Assembly (NCBI GenBank): GCA_004559785.1
Contig: SFXD01000012.1
Span: 1-33,936 of the forward strand
Reading direction: 5' to 3'
DNA length: 33,936 nucleotides
Origin: a bacterium
GTDB lineage: Bacteria > Bacteroidota > Bacteroidia > Bacteroidales > Bacteroidaceae
Position numbers and translations under genes: made by a program. A model generated the notes under the pieces. That model did no database searches, was not told the origin of the DNA, and was given only the letters and a program-made list of their open reading frames with translations. Below, piece after piece: positions 17,201 to 23,892 of the stretch (position 1 is the stretch's first letter; every line of letters begins with the position of its first letter).

Positions 17201-18148
17201 CCGTGCCTCTCCTGCGCGCTTAGCCCAGTAGTCGGACACCTGCTCGGAGTTGAAGGCGAAGCTGAAGTTGCTCGTCGTCCCACCGAAGTGGGTCCATTCC
17301 CACAGGTTGTCCCTCAGCATCGAGTCGCCGCTGCTCATCACCATGCACCACTTCTTGGCAAGTCGCTTGTTCTCTTCTGCCGACCAGAACGCCCTGGAGG
17401 CCTGGTGCTTGGCAGGCCAGAGGCAGTTGGCCCTGAGGCGCAGGAGCAGTTCCATCACCTTGTCGTAGGTATTGGGGCCGATGTTGCCGAAGCTGACGTC
17501 GAACGTCTTCTTTGCCCAGGGGAGCAAGCCCCAGTCCTCGTCGTTGATGAACAGTCCGCGGTACATTACCGACGGAGCCTCGACGGGCGTCCTGTCCCCG
17601 CTGACGTATATGTAGTCCATGGGAGCCGGGGCAACGTCTGCCCACCATACGTAGGGCGAGACGCCTATGCGGCGGCTGATCTCGAACAGTCCGTATGCCG
17701 TGCCCCTCGGGGTGCCGCCCACTACGGCCAGTGCCCGTTCCACGCCTTCGCATGGGCTGTCCACCATCTGCAGGCTGTATGCCTCCCACACGCCCGTGAT
17801 GCCCGTGGTGTCCACCTTGCCCGCCTCGACGAGCGCGTCCATCACGTCCGACTGTCCCAGGGTGCCAGCCACGATGGGGATGGTGCCCGCACCGAGCTTG
17901 CCCGTGACGGCGAGCGTCTTGCCCGTGACGGCCTTGATGTCCTCCACCACGCACCTTGCCACGGTGGCAACCACCTCGTCGTCGTTGGAGCCAACCACGA
18001 TGACGGCGTTCCTGTCCGGGCCTACTATGGGCATTCCTGCGCCTGCGCTTGCCGTGAAATGAAGGTCTGCAAAAGCCGCCAATGGCGATGTGGCAAGCAA
18101 TGCAAGGGTAGCGAGTAGCTGTGATAATCTCCTGCGGTTATTATTCAT
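14270..18148 (-). CDS. Glycoside hydrolase family 115 (xylan alpha-glucuronidase-like)
   Basis: The 1292-residue protein has a signal peptide (cleavage near AFA/DLH, residue 27). GH115 signatures are clear: SVMYRGLFINDEDWGLLPW at about 193-211, IYDIGMRGCHD near 321-331 and CWVDDNYAYIR near 396-406. Family members remove (4-O-methyl-)glucuronic acid from glucuronoxylan; substrate is inferred from family. After the catalytic region come two tandem paralogous beta-sandwich-like modules starting LMVNPDFELY (about 836) and LLVNPDFEYK (about 1039), each containing PYGW, a LFANxxVQYY/F segment and a GEDLxxGIRxG strand. The end, TYDLAGRRLPSG...GGKKYVRM, is a C-terminal sorting-type tail. It is longer than typical GH115 proteins (about 800-1000 residues by my recollection). 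A TATTTTTG box lies 30 bp upstream, and the giant surface gene follows downstream. No SusC/SusD pair is next to it. Confidence 0.93.
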   Translation of the reverse strand: MNNNRRRLSQLLATLALLATSPLAAFADLHFTASAGAGMPIVGPDRNAVIVVGSNDDEVVATVARCVVEDIKAVTGKTLAVTGKLGAGTIPIVAGTLGQSDVMDALVEAGKVDTTGITGVWEAYSLQMVDSPCEGVERALAVVGGTPRGTAYGLFEISRRIGVSPYVWWADVAPAPMDYIYVSGDRTPVEAPSVMYRGLFINDEDWGLLPWAKKTFDVSFGNIGPNTYDKVMELLLRLRANCLWPAKHQASRAFWSAEENKRLAKKWCMVMSSGDSMLRDNLWEWTHFGGTTSNFSFAFNSEQVSDYWAKRAGEARGYEAIYDIGMRGCHDVALLGYEGQDAQLQGLRDIIACQRKIITDSLGGDPTAIPQIYIPYKEALTLYNAGLEIPKDVTLCWVDDNYAYIRQLPNAAEQKRSGGNGIYYHLSYLGNPCSYIWLSTISPSLVSYELSKAYENGMQKFWMINVGDIKPAEAEFEFCMELAWDVEEWTPERAWQFSRWWSAKTFGEELADELAEIRLEHYRLAAQSKPETIREVTFTIEGMVQRIKDYQQLTGRIYALEGSIPDRLKDAYFELVTYPIVATADMNYKLLGAKLSYWYAAMGDRQNSLAYASLSRYGYDDIVSLTDRYNNDIASGKWKYIMSMTPNGGSTSQFGPVHAALAEEVSDTRGNLPASDTNVVEATDYTSCRGEWTTIQNLGVGRASVTVWPIDYTTYNATTARAKGPYLEYTLPLEKGKYQIVVRCLPTFPITTANDLVVGMGMSSGTVTTASIKCNAETNIWNDNVMHGYAEARFSYTATTGKDYQMRIYAMNPAIVISQVTYRRTDTPDEENLAEQLMVNPDFELYKSGNRVLRNTSGAIQRGIPYGWTANGTLKGNSYGISKDASIREDDGNLCWIKSTPMPEEFELYQVIPAEKLTPGVYEVGCLLWNQSGRRGSCRLFANDRVQYYSHKGDYTEILRDDEFSTYAGYKAGYETHTIMHPMRVVVPVREGEDLRVGIRTGCISNAGAQTDDTGWFKVDKFTLRRLGDIDTSDADSLTNELLVNPDFEYKDEGVPAEGKNVLGKVPYGWQLSYTGKYGMSTSGLYGGGKGMHGTNYCAFTPSGYTPMPTDFTLFQTIPHSRLRAGATYRVSCLLWSEKGREGQGRLFANGEVQYFGAPGTYANCLTEGEHSTFASYTGVMEDAAYMREVSVLVTVEEGEDLTLGIRSGSIKGDGTAAVGTDRTGKFRVDNFRIEEVNPGDDPTGLPHPIEQGSGYRATTPTYDLAGRRLPSGTSGLSKGVYIHGGKKYVRM

Positions 18149-18177
18149 TATTGGTTAATATTGTCGTTACTTCGGCG

Positions 18178-18212
18178 CAAAAATAGCAAAATTATTTGTA
18201 ACATCGTGCAAA
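18178..18212 (-). promoter_or_regulatory. Probable promoter of the GH115 gene
   Basis: On the minus strand TATTTTTG (18185-18178) fits the Bacteroidota -7 box. The nearest TTTG (18212-18209) is 23 bp upstream, slightly long compared with the 20 bp seen at other promoters in this window. The start codon lies 29 bp beyond the box. Confidence 0.55.
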
Positions 18213-18367
18213 AAAACGCAAAAAAATGCCGAATATTATTCTTTTCTTAACACAAGGGCTAATGTACAGGTTTTAGTAAGCCCCCCTTCCGGCTAAATTA
18301 CGGTCGACTACGTGCCATGCCATGACAGAGAGGGGGGCATGGCAGGGACCTACTGCTACATGTGTCC

Positions 18368-18553
18368 GGTTACACGGTTACACGGTTACACGGGGGTGTT
18401 TTTGTAACCCTCCGTGCTGATACATTGGGCATTCTATATGCAAAATAAATATATATTTATTTTGCATATAGAATGAGGTGCTCTTTTCAGGGCTGAAACA
18501 TGCAAATGCAACATACCCCCGTGTAACCGTGTAACCATGTAACCCGTGTAACC
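18368..18553. repeat. Palindromic element: inverted octamer arrays around a 44-bp perfect palindrome
   Basis: Three tandem GGTTACAC octamers (18368-18391) face an inverted series GTGTAACC, GTGTAACC, ATGTAACC, GTGTAACC (18521-18553). Both arrays are bounded on the inner side by GGGGGTGT/ATACCCCC. In the middle, 18431-18474 is a perfect palindrome with 22-nt halves; the left half begins ATTCTATATGCAAAAT. No ORF of any credibility covers it. It separates the divergent GH115 and gph promoters. It could be a mobile palindromic element or a multi-site protein-binding region. Confidence 0.85.
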
Positions 18554-18586
18554 GAACTGGCATCCGCAGGGGGTGTAATTTTTTTC

Positions 18587-18616
18587 CTCCCGAGGAAGAT
18601 ATATTTTCCTCGGGAG
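18587..18616. repeat. Hairpin with TTCCTCGGGAG arm and adjacent half copy
   Basis: CTCCCGAGGAA (18587-18597) and TTCCTCGGGAG (18606-18616) form a perfect 11-bp stem with loop GATATATT. A degenerate half copy, AATATTTTCCTCGCG, follows at about 18622-18636. A T-run precedes the stem, so read on the minus strand the hairpin is followed by an A/T-rich AAAAAAATTACACC, not a clean terminator. Confidence 0.7.
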
Positions 18617-18676
18617 AGAAGAATATTTTCCTCGCGTGGGACTAAAAAATGCCGTTTTTTGTGGTTACAAAAGTCC

Positions 18677-18712
18677 GTGTAACCCCATTCGTGTACCCCC
18701 ATTCGTGTAACC
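18677..18712. repeat. Additional GTGTAACC octamers
   Basis: GTGTAACC occurs at 18677-18684 and 18705-18712, with a variant GTGTACCC at 18691-18698; the last two are each preceded by CATTC. They share the octamer of the larger palindromic element to the left, extending it toward the gph promoter. Confidence 0.75.
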
Positions 18713-18746
18713 GCGGGAAAAACCTCGACCTTGTCTCAGACAACTA

Positions 18747-18777
18747 TTGGAGGAATTGGAAAAAAGCAGTATCTTTG
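18747..18777 (+). promoter_or_regulatory. Promoter of the HAD phosphatase gene
   Basis: TTG at 18747-18749, 20 bp, then TATCTTTG at 18770-18777 match the Bacteroidota promoter. The ATG at 18802 is 24 bp downstream of the box. This supports the start at 18802 over an upstream in-frame ATG at 18649. Confidence 0.65.
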
Positions 18778-18801
18778 CACCGACAAAAAAATACAAAGAC
18801 A

Positions 18802-19488
18802 ATGACAAAAGACAACGACATACGGAATGCTAAGGCAGTGGTGTTCGACCTCGACGGCACCCTGCTCGATACGCTCGAGGACCTTGCCGCATCCACCAAC
18901 CATGCCTTGCGCGCCATCGGCTTCCCCGAGCGGACCATCGACGAGGTCAGGCGCTTCGTGGGCAACGGAGTGGGAAGGCTCATCGACCGTGCCATGCCCG
19001 AGGATGCCGGCGCGGACGAAAGGCAGGAGTGCCTGAGGCTCTTCAAGCTACACTACGTCGCACATTGCCGCGACCATACGAGGCCCTACCCCGGCGTGTT
19101 GCAGATGCTACGCACGCTACGCAGCAGGGGACTGCTGCTTGCCATAGTGAGCAACAAGTTGCAGCAGGGCGTGGACGAACTCCATGCCACCTATTTCGGC
19201 GGATTGGTGGACGTTGCCATCGGCGAAAGGCCGGGCGTGGGCAGGAAGCCTGCCCCCGACATGCTGTACCTTGCGCTCGAAAGGCTTGGCGTTAGCCCCG
19301 GGCAGGCCGTGTACGTCGGCGACTCGGAAGTGGACATAGAGACTGCCGCCAACGCCTCAGTGCCATGCATCTCCGTGACGTGGGGATTCCGTAGCAGGGA
19401 GCTGCTCGCAGGTCAGGGAGCAATGGTCCTGGCAGACTCGCCCGACGAGGTGGCAGGCTTGGTGAACGCCAGCGAGAAGCAGGCGTAG
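18802..19488 (+). CDS. gph: HAD-superfamily phosphatase, phosphoglycolate phosphatase-like
   Basis: The 228-residue protein has all four HAD motifs: VVFDLDGTLLDT (nucleophile Asp16, Asp18), LLAIVSNK as motif II, the Lys in GRKPAPDMLY, and VYVGDSEVDIETAANAS (about 171-187). The helical cap after motif I (LAASTNHALRAIGF, VGNGVGRLIDRA) is the C1 type of the Gph/PGP group. The expected reaction is hydrolysis of 2-phosphoglycolate or a similar small phosphate ester; the exact substrate is not decided by sequence. The start is set by the promoter at 18747-18777. The 3' end overlaps the convergent flippase-like gene by 76 bp. Confidence 0.88.
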   Translation: MTKDNDIRNAKAVVFDLDGTLLDTLEDLAASTNHALRAIGFPERTIDEVRRFVGNGVGRLIDRAMPEDAGADERQECLRLFKLHYVAHCRDHTRPYPGVLQMLRTLRSRGLLLAIVSNKLQQGVDELHATYFGGLVDVAIGERPGVGRKPAPDMLYLALERLGVSPGQAVYVGDSEVDIETAANASVPCISVTWGFRSRELLAGQGAMVLADSPDEVAGLVNASEKQA

Positions 19489-20504
19489 ATGCCGAGTGCC
19501 ACCACAAGCAGGGTCTGTACCGTATGTACTATCAGGACGAACACCGTGCCGTCCACCTGGCCTACCCCGTACATCACCAGCACGGTCTTGACGGCAAAGT
19601 GCCATGGACCCGCACCGTTGGGCGTGGGCACCAGTACGGCAAACGTCCCCACCACGAATGCCACGAGGGCAGCCGTGTACCCCAGCCCTGACGTGTAGCC
19701 GAAGCAGAGGAAGGTGAGGTAGAAGTGCAGGTAGTAGCATGCCCATATCGCGATGCTGTACAGGGCGAACAGCAGGGGATGGCGCACCTTGCGTATGGAC
19801 AGCAGCCCGTCGCACAGGTTGGACACCACGGCCCTGGTGCGCGAGAAAATGCCTATGCGGACGAATATGCTCAGTGCCGCCAGCAACGCAAGCAGAAGGC
19901 AAACGGCGGTAACGGCATACCCCGTGGGGGAGAACGTCGAGAGGAAACCATCCAGGGAAATGCCCGTGCGCTGGAAAAACGTAAGGTAGACCGGTATCTG
20001 GGTCAATATGGTAACGAACGAGATGACCAATATCGTCAGCGTGTCCACCATGCGCTCGGTCACCACCGTCCCGATGGCACGGCTCATGCAGGTGCCCTCG
20101 TACCTCTTGAGGATGCCGCACCTGAGCACCTCGCCAACGCGGGGTATTACGAGGCTGCTGGCGTAGCTGACGAACACGGCGTCGAGGCACGTCTTCGTCC
20201 TCGGACGCTCGCCCACGGGTGTCAGCAACTGCTTCCAGCGCAAGGCACGTAATGCCTGGGCCAGGATGCCGAACGGAAGGCTCAGCAGCATCCACGTCCA
20301 CGACATCTCGTGGGAGAGGGCGGACGCTACGGTCTGCAGGTCGAGGCCGCGGTACATCCACCACAGCACGGCTACGGCAAGTATGAAGGGGAATGTCACC
20401 TTGACCGCAAGCAGCAGGCGGTGCCTCATGGTCGCGCCACCCTTGCCCCCGGCAAGTGGGGTGACGGACGCGGCTCGTGAGCCTGTAGCGGATGCTTTCT
20501 TCAT
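19413..20504 (-). CDS. Flippase-like integral membrane protein (LPG synthase TM-domain family)
   Basis: The 363-residue protein has multiple membrane segments (LLLAVKVTFPFILAVAVLWW, TILVISFVTILTQIPVYL, VTAVCLLLALLAAL, IAIWACYYLHFYLTF, ALVAFVVGTFAVLVPTPNG). The patterns ALRALRWKQLL, YASSLVIPRVGEVLRCGIL and VPTPNGAGPWHF are typical of the lysylphosphatidylglycerol synthase transmembrane/UPF0104 family (PF03706). It lacks the C-terminal synthetase domain of MprF, so it is a stand-alone flippase-like protein of unknown lipid substrate. An in-frame upstream ATG exists at 20627, but its 41 extra residues are not membrane-like, so MKKASATG at 20504 is preferred. Its 3' end overlaps the convergent gph gene by 76 bp. 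Confidence 0.85.
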   Translation of the reverse strand: MKKASATGSRAASVTPLAGGKGGATMRHRLLLAVKVTFPFILAVAVLWWMYRGLDLQTVASALSHEMSWTWMLLSLPFGILAQALRALRWKQLLTPVGERPRTKTCLDAVFVSYASSLVIPRVGEVLRCGILKRYEGTCMSRAIGTVVTERMVDTLTILVISFVTILTQIPVYLTFFQRTGISLDGFLSTFSPTGYAVTAVCLLLALLAALSIFVRIGIFSRTRAVVSNLCDGLLSIRKVRHPLLFALYSIAIWACYYLHFYLTFLCFGYTSGLGYTAALVAFVVGTFAVLVPTPNGAGPWHFAVKTVLVMYGVGQVDGTVFVLIVHTVQTLLVVALGIYACFSLAFTKPATSSGESARTIAP

Positions 20505-20633
20505 GTTCTCAGCTTTTATTTTCCCGGAAATGTAATCAGGCATTTTCTGCCCGGCGAGACGAATGCAGGTATCGCCTTGGCATCGCCGGACTTGAAAAAG
20601 GCCGGCCGGAATCCAATGTTTTTGCAATGCCTG

Positions 20634-20666
20634 TTTCCATTTTATCGCTAAATTTTATTATCTTTG
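20634..20666 (+). promoter_or_regulatory. Promoter of rsmA
   Basis: TATCTTTG at 20659-20666 is a perfect -7 box. The -33 element is weak (TTTC at 20634-20637, 21 bp upstream). The ATG at 20697 is 30 bp beyond the box. This argues for the start at 20697 over the in-frame upstream one at 20664, which lies inside the box. Confidence 0.55.
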
Positions 20667-20696
20667 CAATGCAAAAGTAACAATAAAACGGGAAGA

Positions 20697-21524
20697 ATGA
20701 GAAATGTAAGGCCAAAAAAGTTCCTTGGACAGCACTTTTTGACGGATTTGGGCATTGCCAGTGACATAGCGGACACCGTAGATTCCTGCCCGGGCATTCC
20801 CATACTGGAGGTGGGCCCGGGCATGGGGGTGATGACGCAGTACCTGGAAAGGAAGCAGCGCGAACTGAAGGTGGTGGAGATCGACACTGAGTCGGTGGCA
20901 TACCTCAGGGAACGCTTCCCCTCGATGCAGGGCAATGTCATCGAGGACGACTTCCTCGCCATGAGACTCGACAGGGTGTTCGACGGCCGCCCATTCGTGC
21001 TGACGGGCAACTATCCCTACAACATCAGCAGCCAGATCTTCTTCCACATGCTGGAGTACAGGAGCCTGATACCTTGCTGCACGGGCATGATACAGAAGGA
21101 GGTGGCAGAGCGCATGGCAGCCAGGCATGGCAGCAAGACCTACGGCATCCTCAGCGTGCTGATACAGGCATGGTACGACGTGGAATACCTCTTCACCGTA
21201 CACGAGCATGTCTTCAACCCGCCTCCAAAGGTGAAGAGTGCCGTGATACGGCTCACGCGCAACGCTACTACCGACCTTGGGTGCGACGAGGCTCTCTTTA
21301 AAAGGGTGGTGAAGACCACCTTCAACCAGAGACGCAAGACCCTGCGCAATAGCATAAGGCCCCTGCTGGCTGACCTGGACGCAAGGCATGGCATGGGAAA
21401 TGCCGACGAGAAGCCGCATGCTTCGCTGCTCGCCGGGGAGGTGTTCGACAAAAGGCCGGAGCAGCTGGCGGTAAGCCAATTTGTCGACCTGACAAACCTC
21501 ATTTCTGCGGAATATCGAAGTTAA
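20697..21524 (+). CDS. rsmA: 16S rRNA (adenine1518/1519-N6) dimethyltransferase
   Basis: The 275-residue protein begins RPKKFLGQHFL, the standard RsmA/KsgA opening. The SAM-binding motif I is ILEVGPGMG (36-44), the acidic residue after beta-2 is in VVEIDTE, and the catalytic motif IV appears as TGNYPYNIS (about 102-110). VKSAVIRL and FNQRRKTLRNS in the C-terminal part are also family hallmarks. The enzyme dimethylates two adjacent adenines near the 3' end of 16S rRNA, a late 30S assembly step and the basis of kasugamycin sensitivity. GGGAAG lies just before the ATG. A strong terminator follows immediately, so the gene is a monocistronic unit. Confidence 0.95.
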   Translation: MRNVRPKKFLGQHFLTDLGIASDIADTVDSCPGIPILEVGPGMGVMTQYLERKQRELKVVEIDTESVAYLRERFPSMQGNVIEDDFLAMRLDRVFDGRPFVLTGNYPYNISSQIFFHMLEYRSLIPCCTGMIQKEVAERMAARHGSKTYGILSVLIQAWYDVEYLFTVHEHVFNPPPKVKSAVIRLTRNATTDLGCDEALFKRVVKTTFNQRRKTLRNSIRPLLADLDARHGMGNADEKPHASLLAGEVFDKRPEQLAVSQFVDLTNLISAEYRS

Positions 21525-21529
21525 GGCTA

Positions 21530-21567
21530 AAAAAAGTCAACGTATGGCAATGTACGTTGACTTTTTT
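21530..21567. terminator. Bidirectional intrinsic terminator after rsmA
   Basis: AAAAAAGTCAACGTA (21530-21544), loop TGGCAATG, TACGTTGACTTTTTT (21553-21567) form a perfect 15-bp inverted repeat whose GC-containing core is followed by six T. It begins 5 bp after the rsmA stop. The A-run on the other side would make it work in both directions. Confidence 0.9.
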
Positions 21568-21570
21568 ACA

Positions 21571-21578
21571 TATATTTG
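21571..21578 (+). promoter_or_regulatory. Probable promoter box of the Na/Pi symporter gene
   Basis: TATATTTG fits the TAnnTTTG box, but no TTTG is found about 20 bp upstream because that position is occupied by the rsmA terminator. The leader to the ATG at 21628 would be about 43 nt. It favours the start at 21628 over the in-frame ATG at 21544, which lies in the terminator hairpin. Confidence 0.45.
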
Positions 21579-21627
21579 CATTTGTGTTTTCCTATGTAAA
21601 TCCCAAAACGTCAAAGTATATAATAAT

Positions 21628-23313
21628 ATGGAATTCCTTATTCTATTCGGCTCTGTGGCATTGCTCATGTACGGCATGAAGGTAATGAGCGAGGGACTGC
21701 AGAAAATGGCGGGAAGCCGCCTGAGAAACATCCTCGGTACCATGACCACCAACCGCTTTACTGGTATGCTGACAGGTGCCTTCATCACCACCTCCATCCA
21801 GTCGTCGACGGCAACGACGGTAATGACGGTCAGTTTCGTCAGCGCAGGACTGCTCTCGCTCTCGCAGGCCATCAGCGTCATCATGGGAGCCAACATCGGC
21901 ACCACGGCCACGGCGTGGATAATGGTGCTGGGAGGCAGCTTCGACATGAGGGTCATGGTATATAGCGGCATCATACTTGCCATCGCGCTAATATATACGA
22001 AGAAGAATACCAACATGGGCGAGTTCATCATGGGACTTGCGCTCATGCTGCTCGGACTGACCACGCTGAAGATGAATGCCAACGAGATGGACCTCGGGCA
22101 CAACCAGGCGATACTGTCCTTCCTCACCGGACTCAGCGGATGGGGGTATGGCAGCTACCTGCTCTTCCTGCTCATAGGAGGCCTGCTCACGTGCGCGGTG
22201 CAGAGCTCAGCTGCCATCATGGCAATCACCATGACACTCTGCTCCACCGGCGCGTTGTCCATAGACATGGGCATCGCCCTCGTGATGGGAGAGAACATAG
22301 GCACCACCATAACCTCGAACGTGGTGGCCATGAGTGCCAGTACGCAGGCGCAGAGGGCTGCCAGGGCACACCTGATATTCAACCTGTTCGGCGTAATCTG
22401 GGTGCTGTGCATCTATCGCTACTTCATAGACTTCGTGTGCGGCATGGTGGGGTGCGACCCACATGCCAAGTCGCAGGACGTGGTTACGCTCAATGCCGCG
22501 CTGGCAGCCTTCCATACCTCGTTCAACGTGTGCAACGTGATGATACTGATATGGTTCATCAAGCCCATGGAGAAACTGGTATGCATGCTCGTGCCGCAGC
22601 GTGAGGGCATGACCGACGACGAGGACATGAGGCTGACCTTCATCGGAGGCGGACTCCTGTCGACGGCAGAGCTGTCGATACTGGAGGCGAAGAAGGAAAT
22701 CAACGTCTTCGTGGACAGATGCGTGCGCATGTTCGGCATGACGCAGGAACTGCTCACCACTAAGAAGGGGGAGGACTTCAACAAACTCTATTCGCGCATA
22801 GAAAAGTACGAGAGCATTACCGACCGCATGGAAGTGGAGATTGCCGACTACCTTACGAAGGTCAGCGAGGGCAGGCTGAGCGTGGAGTCGAAGGTGGAGA
22901 TACAGCACATGATGCGCGTCTGCTCGGAACTGGAGAGCATCGGGGACAGCTGCTACAACCTTGCACGCACCATGAGCCGGAAGAGGCAGTATGCAGCCGA
23001 GGACTTCACCGACAAGCAGTACCAGCACATACACAGCATGATGGGGCTCACGTCCGAGGCCCTGAGGGAGATGAGCGTAGTGATAGAGCAGTCGGGATAC
23101 AAGTACGTGGACCTCAACATGAACTACAACACCGAGCACGAGATAAACAACTACCGCACACAGCTGAAGAACCAGAACGTGGTGGACATCAACAACAAGC
23201 TATACGACTACCAGACAGGTGTCTTCTACATGGACATCATCAGCGAGTGTGAGAAACTCGGAGACTACGTGATAAACGTCATCGAGGCCACGGGAACCAA
23301 GGCCAAGGCATGA
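21628..23313 (+). CDS. Na+/phosphate symporter with C-terminal PhoU-like domain
   Basis: The 561-residue protein has two inverted halves of the NptA/PF02690 family, each with the QSS signature: SIQSSTATTVMTVSF near residue 58 and VQSSAAIMAITM near residue 192, each followed by a GxNIGTT motif (IMGANIGTTATAW, VMGENIGTTITSN). Hydrophobic stretches such as EFLILFGSVALLMYGMKVM begin the protein. The C-terminal 200 residues are helical and PhoU-like (ELESIGDSCYNLARTMS and SECEKLGDYVINVIEAT). It imports phosphate with sodium. The start at 21628 begins directly with the first membrane helix. The next gene, an ECF sigma factor, starts 75 bp later without a clear promoter. Confidence 0.93.
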   Translation: MEFLILFGSVALLMYGMKVMSEGLQKMAGSRLRNILGTMTTNRFTGMLTGAFITTSIQSSTATTVMTVSFVSAGLLSLSQAISVIMGANIGTTATAWIMVLGGSFDMRVMVYSGIILAIALIYTKKNTNMGEFIMGLALMLLGLTTLKMNANEMDLGHNQAILSFLTGLSGWGYGSYLLFLLIGGLLTCAVQSSAAIMAITMTLCSTGALSIDMGIALVMGENIGTTITSNVVAMSASTQAQRAARAHLIFNLFGVIWVLCIYRYFIDFVCGMVGCDPHAKSQDVVTLNAALAAFHTSFNVCNVMILIWFIKPMEKLVCMLVPQREGMTDDEDMRLTFIGGGLLSTAELSILEAKKEINVFVDRCVRMFGMTQELLTTKKGEDFNKLYSRIEKYESITDRMEVEIADYLTKVSEGRLSVESKVEIQHMMRVCSELESIGDSCYNLARTMSRKRQYAAEDFTDKQYQHIHSMMGLTSEALREMSVVIEQSGYKYVDLNMNYNTEHEINNYRTQLKNQNVVDINNKLYDYQTGVFYMDIISECEKLGDYVINVIEATGTKAKA

Positions 23314-23388
23314 CGAATTAACTTTCTTTAACCCGACGAGCCTGTAACATCCTCCCTGCAATACCGTTTCCATATATAGAGAGTGCGG

Positions 23389-23892
23389 ATGGAAGAGATA
23401 AGTTTCACAGAAGACATACTTCCCTTGAAGGACAGGCTCTACCGTCTGGCATTGCGCATCACCCTGGACAAGGCAGATGCCGAGGACATAGTGCAGGAAA
23501 CGCTGGTCAGGGCATGGCAGAACAGAGGGAGGCTGCAGGACGCACGGGCGGCAGCGGCGTTCTCCGCCAAGGTGTGCAGGAATCTTGCCCTGGACATTGC
23601 CAACAGGGCGGGACGCGGAAACCTGAGGCTCGACGGCATTGCGGATGGGGGGACGGAATCTCCGGCCGACGCAGCGGACTCACGCGAGAGGCTCTCGATG
23701 GTGACAAGGCTCATGGACAGCCTGCCTGAGGTGCAGCGGAGCATAATGGAAATGCGCGACATCGAGGGAATGCCGTACGGCGAAATAGCCGAGGCGATGG
23801 GGCTGAGCGAAACGCAGGTAAGGGTATACCTGTTCAGGGCAAGGAGCAGGATACGCGAGGAAATAAGGAAAATGGAGGACTATGGACTATAA
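23389..23892 (+). CDS. ECF-type RNA polymerase sigma factor
   Basis: This 167-residue protein has region 2 (LYRLALRITLDKADAEDIVQ, then ETLVRAWQN) and region 4 (LPEVQRSIMEMRDIEGMPYG, then EIAEAMGLSETQVRVYLFRARSRIREE), and no region 1 or 3, as in ECF sigma factors. The ATG at 23389 is taken; an in-frame GTG lies two codons upstream. Its end overlaps the next gene by 11 bp, which couples their translation and suggests a sigma/anti-sigma pair. The regulon is not evident; no matching ECF-type promoter was recognised. Confidence 0.9.
   Translation: MEEISFTEDILPLKDRLYRLALRITLDKADAEDIVQETLVRAWQNRGRLQDARAAAAFSAKVCRNLALDIANRAGRGNLRLDGIADGGTESPADAADSRERLSMVTRLMDSLPEVQRSIMEMRDIEGMPYGEIAEAMGLSETQVRVYLFRARSRIREEIRKMEDYGL

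Noticed and set aside
18431..18474. The 44-bp palindrome as a GH115 or gph transcription terminator
   Set aside because: It lies upstream of both genes, is almost entirely AT, and has no T-tract after a GC stem.
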